From Candidatus Saccharimonadota bacterium (lineage in GTDB: Bacteria > Patescibacteriota > Saccharimonadia > Saccharimonadales > Saccharimonadaceae), in contig JAUMXN010000005.1 of assembly GCA_030529095.1 (NCBI GenBank), positions 1 to 44,336 on the forward strand: a DNA stretch of 44,336 bases, read 5' to 3'. A model generated the notes under the pieces. It did no database searches and was not told the DNA's origin. It saw nothing but the letters and a program-made list of their open reading frames with translations. The translations under genes were made by a program, and so were the position numbers. Of this stretch, positions 1-7,395 are shown one piece after another (position 1 is the stretch's first letter; each line of letters opens with the position of its first letter).

Positions 1-629
1 TGGGTCAGAAGGTTAATCCCATCTCTTACCGTCTCCAAGTCAGCAAAGACTGGTCTTCTAAGTGGTTCACTTTGAAGAAATCTGACTTCCGCAAAAACTT
101 GGTCGAAGACGCTAAGATCCGCGAAACGGTTGAAAACCGCTTCAAAGCTCGCCCGACTATTGCTAAAGTCAACATCGAGCGTTCTGCCAACCTTACTACC
201 GTTATTATCTTCACCGCTAAAGCTGGTGCAGTGATCGGTAAACAAGGCGCTGGCATCAATGAGCTCAAAAAAGAGCTTGAAAAAATCGTTGATACCCCAA
301 TTCGTATCAATGTTGAAGAAATTAAAAAACCAGAACTTAACGCTAAACTCGTTGCAGAAAACATCGGTTTCCAACTTGGCAAACGTATGAATTTCCGCCG
401 CGCCGTTAAAATGGCTTTGCAATCTTCTATGAATGCAGGTGCCAAAGGTGTTCGTATCGAGGTTTCTGGCCGTCTTAACGGCGCCGAAATGTCTCGCCGC
501 GAGAAATTCATCGAAGGTTCCGTGCCTCTACACACCCTTCGTGCTGATATCGATTTCTACTGCTGCCACGCTCCAACCATTGCTGGTATTGTTGGCGTAA
601 AAGTTTGGATTTACAAGGGGGAGAAATAA
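1..629 (+). CDS. rpsC: 30S ribosomal protein S3 (uS3), start codon cut by window edge
   Basis: uS3 sits at the mRNA entry of the small subunit. The frame is open from the first base: bases 1-2 are the TG of an ATG whose A is just outside, giving an N-terminus M-GQKVNPISYRL typical of the family. The full protein would be 209 residues, a normal length. A type-II KH domain is visible with the GxxG loop VIGKQGAG at about residues 78-85, and the C-terminal domain carries the conserved FRRAVKMALQ and RLNGAEMSR segments. It ends with TAA one base before the rplP ATG, so the two are probably translationally coupled. Only the first base of the gene is missing. Confidence 0.97.
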   Translation, partial: GQKVNPISYRLQVSKDWSSKWFTLKKSDFRKNLVEDAKIRETVENRFKARPTIAKVNIERSANLTTVIIFTAKAGAVIGKQGAGINELKKELEKIVDTPIRINVEEIKKPELNAKLVAENIGFQLGKRMNFRRAVKMALQSSMNAGAKGVRIEVSGRLNGAEMSRREKFIEGSVPLHTLRADIDFYCCHAPTIAGIVGVKVWIYKGEK

Positions 630-630
630 T

Positions 631-1050
631 ATGGCTATTTTACTACCAAAGAAAACTGCACACCGCAAGGTTCGCAAAGGCAAAAACGAAGGCGTCGCCA
701 CTCGCTGCAACACCGTTGCTTTTGGTGACTACGGTTTGATGTCTCTCGACAACGAACGCATCACTAGCCGCCAAATCGAGGCCGCCCGTCAAGCTATCAC
801 TCGTTATATCAAACGTGGTGGTAAAATCTGGATTCGTATTTTCCCACACACCCCAGTTACCAAAAAACCTCTCGACGTTAAAATGGGTTCCGGTAAAGGT
901 GAACCACAATTCTTCGTCGCTAAGGTTAAAGCTGGTACTGTGATGTTTGAAATCGCCGACGTGACTGATGAGCAAGCCAAAGAAGCTCTTCGCTTAGCTT
1001 CTCACAAGCTCCCAGTCCGCTGTAAAATTATTAAGAAAGAGGAGTTCTAA
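631..1050 (+). CDS. rplP: 50S ribosomal protein L16 (uL16)
   Basis: uL16 binds 23S rRNA near the peptidyl-transferase centre and the A-site tRNA. The 139-residue length is normal, and the core segments RGGKIWIRIFP and VTKKPLDVKMGSGKG match the family. A Shine-Dalgarno run (GGGGGAG, about 616-622) overlaps the end of rpsC, and stop and start are joined as TAATATG. In most bacteria rpmC (L29) follows rplP immediately; here the next gene is rpsQ, one base after the stop, with no L29-like extension on either neighbour. Confidence 0.97.
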   Translation: MAILLPKKTAHRKVRKGKNEGVATRCNTVAFGDYGLMSLDNERITSRQIEAARQAITRYIKRGGKIWIRIFPHTPVTKKPLDVKMGSGKGEPQFFVAKVKAGTVMFEIADVTDEQAKEALRLASHKLPVRCKIIKKEEF

Positions 1051-1051
1051 T

Positions 1052-1324
1052 ATGGCACACACATTACAAGGAATCGTGACCTCCGACAAGCGTGATAAGA
1101 CCATTACCGTCTCCATCGTTAGTCGTGAAACACATCCACTCTATCGCAAGCAATTTACGAAAACTCGTAAATATACCGCTCACGATGAGAAAAACGAAGC
1201 AAAGTTGGGTGATCGCGTCGAAATCGCCGCTTGCCGCCCACTTTCCAAAACTAAGGCTTACACCCTCGTAAAAGTTCTTGAGCGCTCACACGGCACTATC
1301 GAACTGAAAGAGGAGGAGGCATAA
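1052..1324 (+). CDS. rpsQ: 30S ribosomal protein S17 (uS17)
   Basis: uS17 is a primary 16S rRNA-binding protein with an OB fold. The 90-residue product starts [16 protein letters not shown], the family's first strands, and has the conserved [14 protein letters not shown] and [17 protein letters not shown] segments. The AGAGGAG Shine-Dalgarno lies inside the end of rplP, and the start follows that stop as TAATATG. The gene directly follows rplP because rpmC is absent. The short acidic C-terminal tail (ELKEEEA) also encodes the Shine-Dalgarno of rplN. Confidence 0.96.
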   Translation: MAHTLQGIVTSDKRDKTITVSIVSRETHPLYRKQFTKTRKYTAHDEKNEAKLGDRVEIAACRPLSKTKAYTLVKVLERSHGTIELKEEEA

Positions 1325-1325
1325 T

Positions 1326-1694
1326 ATGATACAACAGGAAACCCGTCTTAAAGTTGCCGACAACAGCGGCGCCAAAGAACTTGGTGTTATCCGCGTTCTC
1401 GGTGGTACCCGTGCTCGTTATGCTCGTGTTGGTGATATCGTCACCTGCTCAGTTAAAGACGCAGACCCACACGGTAACACCAAGAAAAAAGCTGTCGTTA
1501 AAGCAGTTATCGTTCGTACGGTAAATCCAATTCGTCGTCCTGATGGATCAACTATTCGTTTTGATGAAAACGCTGCTGTTCTCGTCAACGATGACAAAAC
1601 TCCAAAAGGTACTCGTGTTTTCGGTCCAATCCCACGCGAGCTTCGCGACCTCGGCTTTACCAAGATTATTAGCTTAGCACCGGAGGTACTCTAA
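1326..1694 (+). CDS. rplN: 50S ribosomal protein L14 (uL14)
   Basis: uL14 lies at the subunit interface and contributes to an intersubunit bridge. The 122 residues are the standard length and align from [19 protein letters not shown] through the C-terminal [14 protein letters not shown] and [10 protein letters not shown] segments. An AGGAGGAGG Shine-Dalgarno lies in the last codons of rpsQ, and the stop/start junction is TAATATG. The order rpsQ-rplN-rplX is the conserved one. Nothing unusual is seen in the product. Confidence 0.97.
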   Translation: MIQQETRLKVADNSGAKELGVIRVLGGTRARYARVGDIVTCSVKDADPHGNTKKKAVVKAVIVRTVNPIRRPDGSTIRFDENAAVLVNDDKTPKGTRVFGPIPRELRDLGFTKIISLAPEVL

Positions 1695-1695
1695 T

Positions 1696-1965
1696 ATGGC
1701 ACAAAATCTAAAAACCGGTGACAAAGTTATGGTCATTGCTGGCGATAACAAAGGTAAAACCGCTAAAATCATCAAAGTTAAAGATGGCAAAGCTTACCTC
1801 GAGGGTATCGGGATTCGCGAACGCCACGTGAAAAAATCTTACCTTAATCCAAAAGGTGGCAAAAAAGACATTCACGTCGGCATCGTTCTCTCGAACCTCA
1901 AACTCGTTGAAGCTGCCAAAACCGAGAAGAAAACTAACGCTAAGGCTAAGAAAGGAGCTAAATAA
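1696..1965 (+). CDS. rplX: 50S ribosomal protein L24 (uL24)
   Basis: uL24 is an early 50S assembly protein with a KOW motif. In this 89-residue protein the KOW strand-turn-strand is GDKVMVIAGDNKGKTAKI at about residues 8-25. The C-terminus is a short basic tail (EKKTNAKAKKGAK), one of several low-complexity tails on RNA-binding proteins in this window. CGGAGG at the end of rplN is the likely ribosome-binding site. The last A of its TAA is the first base of the rplE ATG (TAATG). Confidence 0.95.
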   Translation: MAQNLKTGDKVMVIAGDNKGKTAKIIKVKDGKAYLEGIGIRERHVKKSYLNPKGGKKDIHVGIVLSNLKLVEAAKTEKKTNAKAKKGAK

Positions 1966-2537
1966 TGGCTGAAGTTAAGAATATGCCTCGCCTAAAAGAG
2001 CTCTACAATAAAGAGCTTAAAGCGAAGTTGCAAAAAGAACTTGGTCTTAAGAATATTAACCAAGTTCCAGAACTCAAGAAGGTTATTGTTTCATGTGGTG
2101 TCGGCAAGAAACGTGAAGACAAAAAATTCACCGAAACTGTCGAACTTACTCTTGCTAAGATCACTGGTCAAGCTGCGACCTCTCGTCTTGCGAAGAAATC
2201 AATCGCGACCTTCAAAATCCGCAAAGGCATGGGTGCCCCAGTTGGTTACCTCGTGACCCTTCGCAACGATAAAATGTATGAATTCGTTGATCGTCTTATC
2301 AATATCGCTCTTCCACACGTCCGTGACTTCCATGGCGTCTCAAAGACTGCTTTTGATAAGCAAGGCAACTACAACCTCGGTCTCAAAGAACAAACTGTTT
2401 TCCCAGAAATTACTTTCGAAGATGCAGCCGTTCTTCACGGTCTCGAAGTTACGTTTATTATTAAAAATGGTTCAAAGGAAGGAAGTACTAAATTGTTAGA
2501 ACTCTTCGGCATGCCGTTCATGAAAGGGGACAAGTAA
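1965..2537 (+). CDS. rplE: 50S ribosomal protein L5 (uL5)
   Basis: uL5 binds 5S rRNA in the central protuberance and contacts the P-site tRNA. The 190 residues include the conserved [16 protein letters not shown], the [15 protein letters not shown] loop and the RVRDF-like [14 protein letters not shown] segment. It overlaps rplX by one base (TAATG) with AAGGAG as Shine-Dalgarno. It is about ten residues longer than many family members, mainly at the N-terminus. The next gene follows one base after the stop. Confidence 0.96.
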   Translation: MAEVKNMPRLKELYNKELKAKLQKELGLKNINQVPELKKVIVSCGVGKKREDKKFTETVELTLAKITGQAATSRLAKKSIATFKIRKGMGAPVGYLVTLRNDKMYEFVDRLINIALPHVRDFHGVSKTAFDKQGNYNLGLKEQTVFPEITFEDAAVLHGLEVTFIIKNGSKEGSTKLLELFGMPFMKGDK

Positions 2538-2538
2538 T

Positions 2539-2808
2539 ATGGCTAAGAAATCAGCCGTCCTCCGTGACGAAAAACGTCGTAAACTATACGAAAAATATAG
2601 CGCAAAGCGCGCCGAGCTCAAAGCTGCTGGCGATCTCGAAGGTCTCCAAAAGCTTCCAAGGAACAGCTCTGTCACCCGTCTTAAAAACCGTGACATGCTC
2701 GACGGCCGCCCACGTGGCTACATGCGCCGCTTCGGCATGAGTCGTATTACCTTCCGTGAAAAAGCAAGCAAGGGCGAAATCCCTGGTGTAACAAAGAGTA
2801 GCTGGTAA
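2539..2808 (+). CDS. rpsN: 30S ribosomal protein S14 (uS14), zinc-free form
   Basis: uS14 binds the head of the 30S subunit. The 89-residue product is the longer C-minus type: the C-terminal half ([20 protein letters not shown]) contains no CxxC pairs, so no zinc is bound. The ends ([14 protein letters not shown] and [12 protein letters not shown]) are typical. AAGGGG before the TAATATG junction is the ribosome-binding site. The zinc-free paralogue fits the wider loss of zinc ligands in this window (bL32, RpoC). Confidence 0.96.
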   Translation: MAKKSAVLRDEKRRKLYEKYSAKRAELKAAGDLEGLQKLPRNSSVTRLKNRDMLDGRPRGYMRRFGMSRITFREKASKGEIPGVTKSSW

Positions 2809-2825
2809 GGAGAAAGGAGAAAGAT

Positions 2826-3227
2826 ATGTCATTACAATCTACAGATCAAATCGCTGACCTCATTACCCGCATTCGCAATGCTAACATGGTTGGCAAAACC
2901 GAAATTCGTGTTGCTACTTCTAAGCTCAAAGTTGCCGTTGTTGAAACTTTGGTCAAAAACGGTTATCTCGCAAGCTATGATATCGAGGACAGCAAACCGC
3001 GTGGTATTCTCCACGTCGTAATTGCTAACCCTGGTGAAGTTGCAAAAATCAACGAAATCGAAAAAATTTCCAAACCAGGCCGTCGCGTTTATACCGCAGC
3101 CGAAGACATCCCAACGGTTAAATCTGGCCGTGGCATGGTCATCATCTCTACTTCAAAAGGCTTGATGACTGGCCGTGAAGCCAAGAAGAACCGTCTCGGT
3201 GGTGAAATCCTCGTCCGCGTTTGGTAA
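2826..3227 (+). CDS. rpsH: 30S ribosomal protein S8 (uS8)
   Basis: uS8 is a 16S rRNA central-domain assembly protein and, in E. coli, the translational repressor of the spc operon. The 133 residues show the N-terminal DQIADLITRIRNAN and the C-terminal GRGMVIISTSKGLMTGREA, both family hallmarks. Unlike its upstream neighbours it is 17 bases from the previous stop, with its own AAGGAGAAAGGAG Shine-Dalgarno. The operon half ends here: an intrinsic terminator follows 30-60 bases after the stop instead of rplF. Confidence 0.96.
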   Translation: MSLQSTDQIADLITRIRNANMVGKTEIRVATSKLKVAVVETLVKNGYLASYDIEDSKPRGILHVVIANPGEVAKINEIEKISKPGRRVYTAAEDIPTVKSGRGMVIISTSKGLMTGREAKKNRLGGEILVRVW

Positions 3228-3260
3228 TTAGACCGCTTCACGAAGTGAATACTTCGAAAA

Positions 3261-3293
3261 AATAATCCCCCAGAAAAAGGGGATTATTTTTTT
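3261..3293 (+). terminator. Bidirectional intrinsic terminator between rpsH and capA-like gene
   Basis: Ten-base stem AATAATCCCC / GGGGATTATT with an 8-base loop, flanked by an A-run on the left and T7 on the right. It can end the first ribosomal half-operon on the plus strand and the convergent capA-like gene on the minus strand. Confidence 0.9.
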
Positions 3294-3301
3294 GCTCTGA
3301 C

Positions 3302-4507
3302 TTATTTCAGATTCGAGACCACGCTGTCCCAATTGAGTCTTCTGCCGACAAAAGCACGGTCTGCGTCGTCGCCCAGGCGAGTTTGAATATCGCCGGCGTC
3401 GGTGGTAGCCACGAAATCGTAATTAGTCCAGGTTAAACTGAGACGTGGTAAACCGCTTTCAATGATATCGTCGATGCAATCGCCATGCTGCTTGAGACAA
3501 ATAGAACCGAGTTTGTCCCATGCTTCAAAATCGGTGTCTGGGTCGAATACAGCCGTCGCGTCGATGGCGGCGCTATAAACCGTTTCATCAAATTGCTGGT
3601 CGAACATGAAATTGCCCAGGGAATAAGCGATCAAATGGCCATTATAGGCTTCGGCGTTTTGCACGTGGTGCGGATGATCTGCTAGCACCATGTCGGCGCC
3701 GCGATCAATCATTGCGCGGTAGAGATTTTGCCTGAGCTCATCCGCTGAATTCTCGTATTCTACGCCCATGTGTGGCATTACGATGGTTGGTAAAACGCTG
3801 GCGTAGTGCTCGATATTGTCAAAAGCTTCTGCGGTTGGAATACCAAATACGCCATGGGCGCCACAGAACCCGATCGGGATGTTATATTCATAGACTTGAC
3901 CATTACTGAGCTGAGCTTCCACCGGTACTACCACAATGCCACAGTTTTCGGTGCTATTGTCGTAACGATAGTGGCCAAAATATTGGATTCCGACTTCATC
4001 AAGATTTTCTTTGGTCTCGACAATACCCTCTTCGCCCCAGTTATCGGCGTGGTTGGTAGCCAGTGAGAAGGCCGAGAAATATTTAGCAGCCTCTTCTAGA
4101 TAATCTATGTGGCAGTTAAAGACCAAAAGCGCCTCTTCTTCGTATTCGGTATGGTCATTTTCGGTGACTGGACACTCCAAATTGGCAATCCAAGCCTGGT
4201 ATTTGTCGCGCTCCAAGGTGTTGAGCTTAGCAAAAGGATATTCTACGCCAAGTTCCGAAGCACGGGCCAGAGTATTTGTACGCCTACCCCAAAAAGTCGT
4301 GCCAGCAAACAAGATTCTCGACTCGGCCGACGTTACCGAAACAGGCTGATAATTGCCCGAAACCGGCTCGCGACTAGCCACGGTGTTGTTGCTAATTTGC
4401 CAATAAATTAAGCCAAGACAGGTCGCGCACCCGATCGCCACGGCGAAAAGAAGGCTCAAAATTACTTTATTATGCTTTTTAGAGAATTTTAAACTTGCAG
4501 CGCTCAT
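3302..4507 (-). CDS. CapA-family (PGA_cap) calcineurin-like phosphoesterase, membrane-anchored
   Basis: The 401-residue product has a membrane anchor at about residues 13-38, then a PGA_cap metallophosphoesterase-like domain facing out. CapA-type motifs are visible: ANLECPVT, LATNHADNWGEEGI, PHMGVEY, ADHPHHVQ and YSLGNFMFDQ. The first motif, normally GD followed by LGR, reads FAGTTFWGRR, so the expected metal-binding Asp is Thr; activity is therefore uncertain. Known relatives take part in poly-gamma-glutamate export or cell-surface polymer handling, and the substrate here cannot be told. I chose the ATG at 4507; the longer frame to 4669 runs through the rplF promoter and start. A TGG-TATATT element ends 9 bases before the ATG. 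The gene sits inside the ribosomal operon in reverse orientation. Confidence 0.85.
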   Translation of the reverse strand: MSAASLKFSKKHNKVILSLLFAVAIGCATCLGLIYWQISNNTVASREPVSGNYQPVSVTSAESRILFAGTTFWGRRTNTLARASELGVEYPFAKLNTLERDKYQAWIANLECPVTENDHTEYEEEALLVFNCHIDYLEEAAKYFSAFSLATNHADNWGEEGIVETKENLDEVGIQYFGHYRYDNSTENCGIVVVPVEAQLSNGQVYEYNIPIGFCGAHGVFGIPTAEAFDNIEHYASVLPTIVMPHMGVEYENSADELRQNLYRAMIDRGADMVLADHPHHVQNAEAYNGHLIAYSLGNFMFDQQFDETVYSAAIDATAVFDPDTDFEAWDKLGSICLKQHGDCIDDIIESGLPRLSLTWTNYDFVATTDAGDIQTRLGDDADRAFVGRRLNWDSVVSNLK

Positions 4508-4516
4508 AATACTTTC

Positions 4517-4525
4517 AATATACCA
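4517..4525 (-). promoter_or_regulatory. Extended -10 promoter of capA-like gene
   Basis: Reading the minus strand, TGG followed by TATATT ends 9 bases before the ATG at 4507. No good -35 is seen. The transcript would have a leader of only a few bases. Confidence 0.5.
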
Positions 4526-4547
4526 CAAATTATTATTATGTTTTCTC

Positions 4548-4576
4548 TTGTCTTTATCTATAATCTGTGGTATAAT
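4548..4576 (+). promoter_or_regulatory. Promoter of rplF-rplR-rpsE-rplO
   Basis: TTGTCT (4548-4553), a 17-base spacer and TATAAT (4571-4576) preceded by TGG, so both -35 and extended -10 are present. It gives the second half of the ribosomal operon its own transcription start near 4583, about 22 bases before the rplF ATG. It partly overlaps the upstream region of the divergent capA-like gene. Confidence 0.85.
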
Positions 4577-4604
4577 TATCAAGATATTAACAATAAGGGA
4601 AAAT

Positions 4605-5141
4605 ATGAGTCGTATCGGAAAACAACCCATCGAGATTCCGGCGGGAGTGACAATCACGGTCGGCGACAAAGAGATTACTGTCGCAGGACCAAAGGGTTCA
4701 CTCGTCGTCCCGGTTCAACCTAAGACCACCACTAAGGTCGAAGGTACTCAAATTGTCGTCACTCGCGAGAATGACGAACCAAAATCAAAAGCCTGGCACG
4801 GTTTGCAACGCGCATTACTCAATAATGCCGTTGAAGGTGTCACTAAAGGCTTTGAGAAAAAACTTGAAATCAACGGTGTCGGTTTCCGTCTTTCTGGCGG
4901 TCCAAAAGACATCGAAATGGCTTTAGGTTTTTCACACCCAGTCAAATACAGTGCCCCAGAAGGCATTACTTTGACTACCAACAAAATGGAGATCACGGTC
5001 TCTGGCATCGACAAACAACAAGTCGGCCAAGTTGCCGCTGAAATCCGTAGCCTCAAGAAACCTGAACCATACAAGGGCAAAGGTATTAAGTATGTCGACG
5101 AAGTTATCATTCGTAAGGCAGGAAAGGCAGGTAAGAAATAA
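4605..5141 (+). CDS. rplF: 50S ribosomal protein L6 (uL6)
   Basis: uL6 lies near the factor-binding site of the large subunit. The 178-residue protein begins [15 protein letters not shown] and ends with [22 protein letters not shown], the most conserved part of the family. I start at 4605 because this gives the universal [10 protein letters not shown]-terminus and lies behind the promoter; the upstream in-frame ATG at 4548 lies inside the -35 element. The Shine-Dalgarno is weak (AAGGGAAAAT). It is the first gene of the second half-operon, cut off from rpsH by the capA-like gene. Confidence 0.96.
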   Translation: MSRIGKQPIEIPAGVTITVGDKEITVAGPKGSLVVPVQPKTTTKVEGTQIVVTRENDEPKSKAWHGLQRALLNNAVEGVTKGFEKKLEINGVGFRLSGGPKDIEMALGFSHPVKYSAPEGITLTTNKMEITVSGIDKQQVGQVAAEIRSLKKPEPYKGKGIKYVDEVIIRKAGKAGKK

Positions 5142-5470
5142 TGAAAGCTGCTGCTCGCGCTAATCGCACCCGTGCGAAGATTCACGGCACTGCTGAGCGC
5201 CCACGTTTAAGTGTTAATTTCTCAAATCTTCATATTACTGCACAAATCATCGATGATGACAAAAAAGTCACCTTGGCTTACGCTACTACCGTTGGTAAAA
5301 AACTTTCTGGTAGCAAAACCGAAAAAGCTGCTGTTGTCGGCAAAGAAATTGCCGAGAAGGCTAAAGCGGCTAAGGTCAAAAAAGTCGTCTTTGATCGCGG
5401 TTCTAAAATTTATGCTGGCCGTATGAGCGCCCTCGCTGACGCTGCCCGCAAGGAAGGATTGGAGTTTTAA
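5141..5470 (+). CDS. rplR: 50S ribosomal protein L18 (uL18)
   Basis: uL18 binds 5S rRNA together with uL5. The product is 109 residues and has the family features [19 protein letters not shown]-like start ([20 protein letters not shown]), the lysine-rich [22 protein letters not shown] helix-strand and the C-terminal [19 protein letters not shown]. It overlaps the rplF stop by one base (TAATG). The N-terminus is trimmed compared with longer homologues that carry a basic leader before this point. Confidence 0.95.
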   Translation: MKAAARANRTRAKIHGTAERPRLSVNFSNLHITAQIIDDDKKVTLAYATTVGKKLSGSKTEKAAVVGKEIAEKAKAAKVKKVVFDRGSKIYAGRMSALADAARKEGLEF

Positions 5471-5472
5471 TT

Positions 5473-6099
5473 ATGGCCGAAGAAAATAAAGCCCCAAAAG
5501 TTATCAATAAATCCGGCACCCTTAAGATGACGGATGAGACCGCAGCCAAGAAAGAATCTCGCGATATCTCTGGTAAAAGAATTGATCGTCGTAATCGCCG
5601 CGACCGCGTCAAAGCTGACGTCGCTCCAAAAGAATTCGACGAAATTACCATTGCTGTTGATCGCGTTTCTCGTACTGTTGCTGGTGGTCGCCGCATGCGT
5701 TTCAAAGCACTTGTTGCAATCGGAAACCATAAAAATAAAGTCGGTGTTGGTGTAGCTAAAGGTAACGATGTCACCACTGCTGTCGCCAAAGCCACTTCCA
5801 AAGCTAAGAAATCTATGATTACCTTCGCTATGGATGGTGAAACTATCTGCCACGAAGTCGAAACCAAAGTTACTGGCGCCGACATCTTGATGAAACCAGC
5901 CGCTCCTGGTACTGGTATTATCGCAGGTGGTACCGTTCGTTCAATCATGGGTCTTACTGGTGTTAAAAACCTTATTTCTAAGTCCCTTGGTTCTACCAAC
6001 AAAGTCAACATTGCTTACGCTGTAATTGAAGGCCTCAAGCAACAAGTCCCACGTGATCAGTGGAACGGTGCTAAAGCCGCCAAAAAGGAGACTAAGTAA
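5473..6099 (+). CDS. rpsE: 30S ribosomal protein S5 (uS5) with N-terminal extension
   Basis: uS5 sits near the mRNA entry and affects decoding accuracy. The 208 residues comprise a charged N-terminal extension of roughly 55 residues (KESRDISGKRIDRRNRRDR), the double-stranded-RNA-binding-like S5 N domain with the loop RTVAGGRRMRFKALVAIG, and the C-terminal domain with GTGIIAGGTVRSIMGLTGV. AAGGAAGGATTGGAG before the start supplies the Shine-Dalgarno. In most bacteria rpmD (L30) follows; here the stop overlaps the rplO start by one base, so there is no room for it. Confidence 0.96.
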   Translation: MAEENKAPKVINKSGTLKMTDETAAKKESRDISGKRIDRRNRRDRVKADVAPKEFDEITIAVDRVSRTVAGGRRMRFKALVAIGNHKNKVGVGVAKGNDVTTAVAKATSKAKKSMITFAMDGETICHEVETKVTGADILMKPAAPGTGIIAGGTVRSIMGLTGVKNLISKSLGSTNKVNIAYAVIEGLKQQVPRDQWNGAKAAKKETK

Positions 6100-6563
6100 T
6101 GAAATACAATGATTTAATCGTCGAAAAGAATACTCGCCCAAGCCGTAAAGGCCGCGGTATCTCAGCCGGCCAAGGTAAAACCGCTGGTCGTGGTACCAAG
6201 GGTCAAAAAGCCCGTACTGGTCACCGCAAAATGGCCGCTGGCTTCATGGGTGGCCAACGCGCTATCATGCAGGCTATTCCAAAGCTCAAAGGCTTCAAGA
6301 GTATCCACGCTAAAGCTGAAGTCGTCTACACTGATCGTTTGAACGATCTCAAAGGCAACGTTGATAACTTCGTTCTCGCTGATCAGAATTTGATCTCAAA
6401 CCCTTACACCAAGGTTAAGGTCATCTCTCGCGGCGAGCTCACCGCTAAAATCAATCTCGAGACCCAATTTGCTTCCAAAACCGCAGTTGACGCTCTCGTT
6501 AAAGCTGGCGGTAGCTTCAAAAAGGTCCCAGTGCCAATGCGCCCAGCCAAAAAAGCTGAATAA
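6099..6563 (+). CDS. rplO: 50S ribosomal protein L15 (uL15)
   Basis: uL15 is a late 50S assembly protein with a long basic N-terminal extension reaching into rRNA. The 154 residues have the family's glycine-rich basic start (RKGRGISAGQGKTAGRGTKGQ) in a conserved position and the C-terminal KAGGSFKKVPVP. The start overlaps rpsE by one base (TAATG). secY, adk, map and infA, which usually come next, are not here: a strong terminator follows directly. Confidence 0.95.
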   Translation: MKYNDLIVEKNTRPSRKGRGISAGQGKTAGRGTKGQKARTGHRKMAAGFMGGQRAIMQAIPKLKGFKSIHAKAEVVYTDRLNDLKGNVDNFVLADQNLISNPYTKVKVISRGELTAKINLETQFASKTAVDALVKAGGSFKKVPVPMRPAKKAE

Positions 6564-6569
6564 GACCTT

Positions 6570-6597
6570 AAAAATAACCCCTTCGGGGGTTATTTTT
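6570..6597 (+). terminator. Intrinsic terminator after rplO
   Basis: Stem AAAAATAACCCC / GGGGTTATTTTT closed by a TTCG tetraloop and followed by T residues. It ends the second ribosomal half-operon. Confidence 0.93.
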
Positions 6598-6609
6598 TTG
6601 GCCCACACG

Positions 6610-6618
6610 TGTTATTAT
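6610..6618 (+). promoter_or_regulatory. Probable extended -10 promoter for FKBP gene
   Basis: TGT followed by TATTAT directly behind the rplO terminator, 26 bases before the ATG at 6645. No convincing -35 is seen. Confidence 0.45.
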
Positions 6619-6644
6619 TAAAGGAGTTAATAAGTGGAGTTTTT

Positions 6645-7394
6645 ATGGACCAAGAATTGCTGAAAACCAGTAAAAAACAAAGACTAGTGATTGCCGTAAT
6701 TGCCATCTTAATGCTCGGCTCGTTTATTGCTTCGTACGCTGCAATTGTGCTCGCCAACGGTAGCGAAGGTGACCTAGACGATTCTGAACGTTTACTTGAT
6801 AAATATGGCGAACAGTATTACGAAAAACAAAAAGCCTTAGCCTCGATGTCCAAAGACGATTTTAATAAGTTTATCGAATTTAAAGGCCGCATCAGCGCCT
6901 ACAACGAATCCAATGCCAATGCTGATGGTCTCGAATACGAAGATCTTTTGATTGGTGACGGCCGCACGCTTAGCGAAGGCGACACTGACTATTACGCTTA
7001 TTATGTTGGCTGGTGTCCAGACGAAAGCATTTTTGATTCGACCTTTAACTCTAACGACAATCCAGCATCATTTACCGGCATTTTGGACGCCAGCATTGGC
7101 CTCATCGCTGGCTGGGAAGCCGGTGTTGAGGGCATGAATATTAACGGTGTTCGCGAGATTACCATCCCAGGCGAACTAGCCTACAAAGACGAAAAGGAAA
7201 TTTGCGGTGGCTATTATAAACCACTCAAATTTATCGTGATGGCCAAGGAAAAAACCAGCGAACTCAACGCTATGTACGACGAGCTTCAACTAGCTAAGAC
7301 TAAATATCAGTACGCCAACTGGGGAATCGACTACGACAAACAAATGGCTGGCGATCCAGACGAAGAAGAGCTAGAAGTCGAGGAGGAAGAGTAG
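6645..7394 (+). CDS. Membrane-anchored FKBP-type peptidyl-prolyl isomerase
   Basis: The 249-residue product has an N-terminal membrane segment (about residues 13-36, LVIAVIAILMLGSFIASYAA), a helical linker, and an FKBP-like domain at about residues 85-200 with GWEAGVEGMNINGVREITIP followed by GELAYKD, the family's substrate-binding core. It ends in a run of Glu. It probably assists folding of exported proteins outside the membrane. I start at 6645, preceded by GGAG; an upstream frame to 6609 would begin in the promoter. trxB-like follows after one base, so the two are cotranscribed. Isomerase activity is inferred from the fold only. Confidence 0.82.
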   Translation: MDQELLKTSKKQRLVIAVIAILMLGSFIASYAAIVLANGSEGDLDDSERLLDKYGEQYYEKQKALASMSKDDFNKFIEFKGRISAYNESNANADGLEYEDLLIGDGRTLSEGDTDYYAYYVGWCPDESIFDSTFNSNDNPASFTGILDASIGLIAGWEAGVEGMNINGVREITIPGELAYKDEKEICGGYYKPLKFIVMAKEKTSELNAMYDELQLAKTKYQYANWGIDYDKQMAGDPDEEELEVEEEE

Positions 7395-7395
7395 G

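Noticed and set aside
4548-4604. Longer N-terminus for L6
   Set aside because: The upstream ATG lies within the -35 element, and MSRIGKQPI at 4605 is the universal start.
4508-4669. Longer N-terminus for the capA-like gene
   Set aside because: It would run across the rplF promoter and first codons and past a good -10; the 4507 start gives a normal cytoplasmic tail plus anchor.
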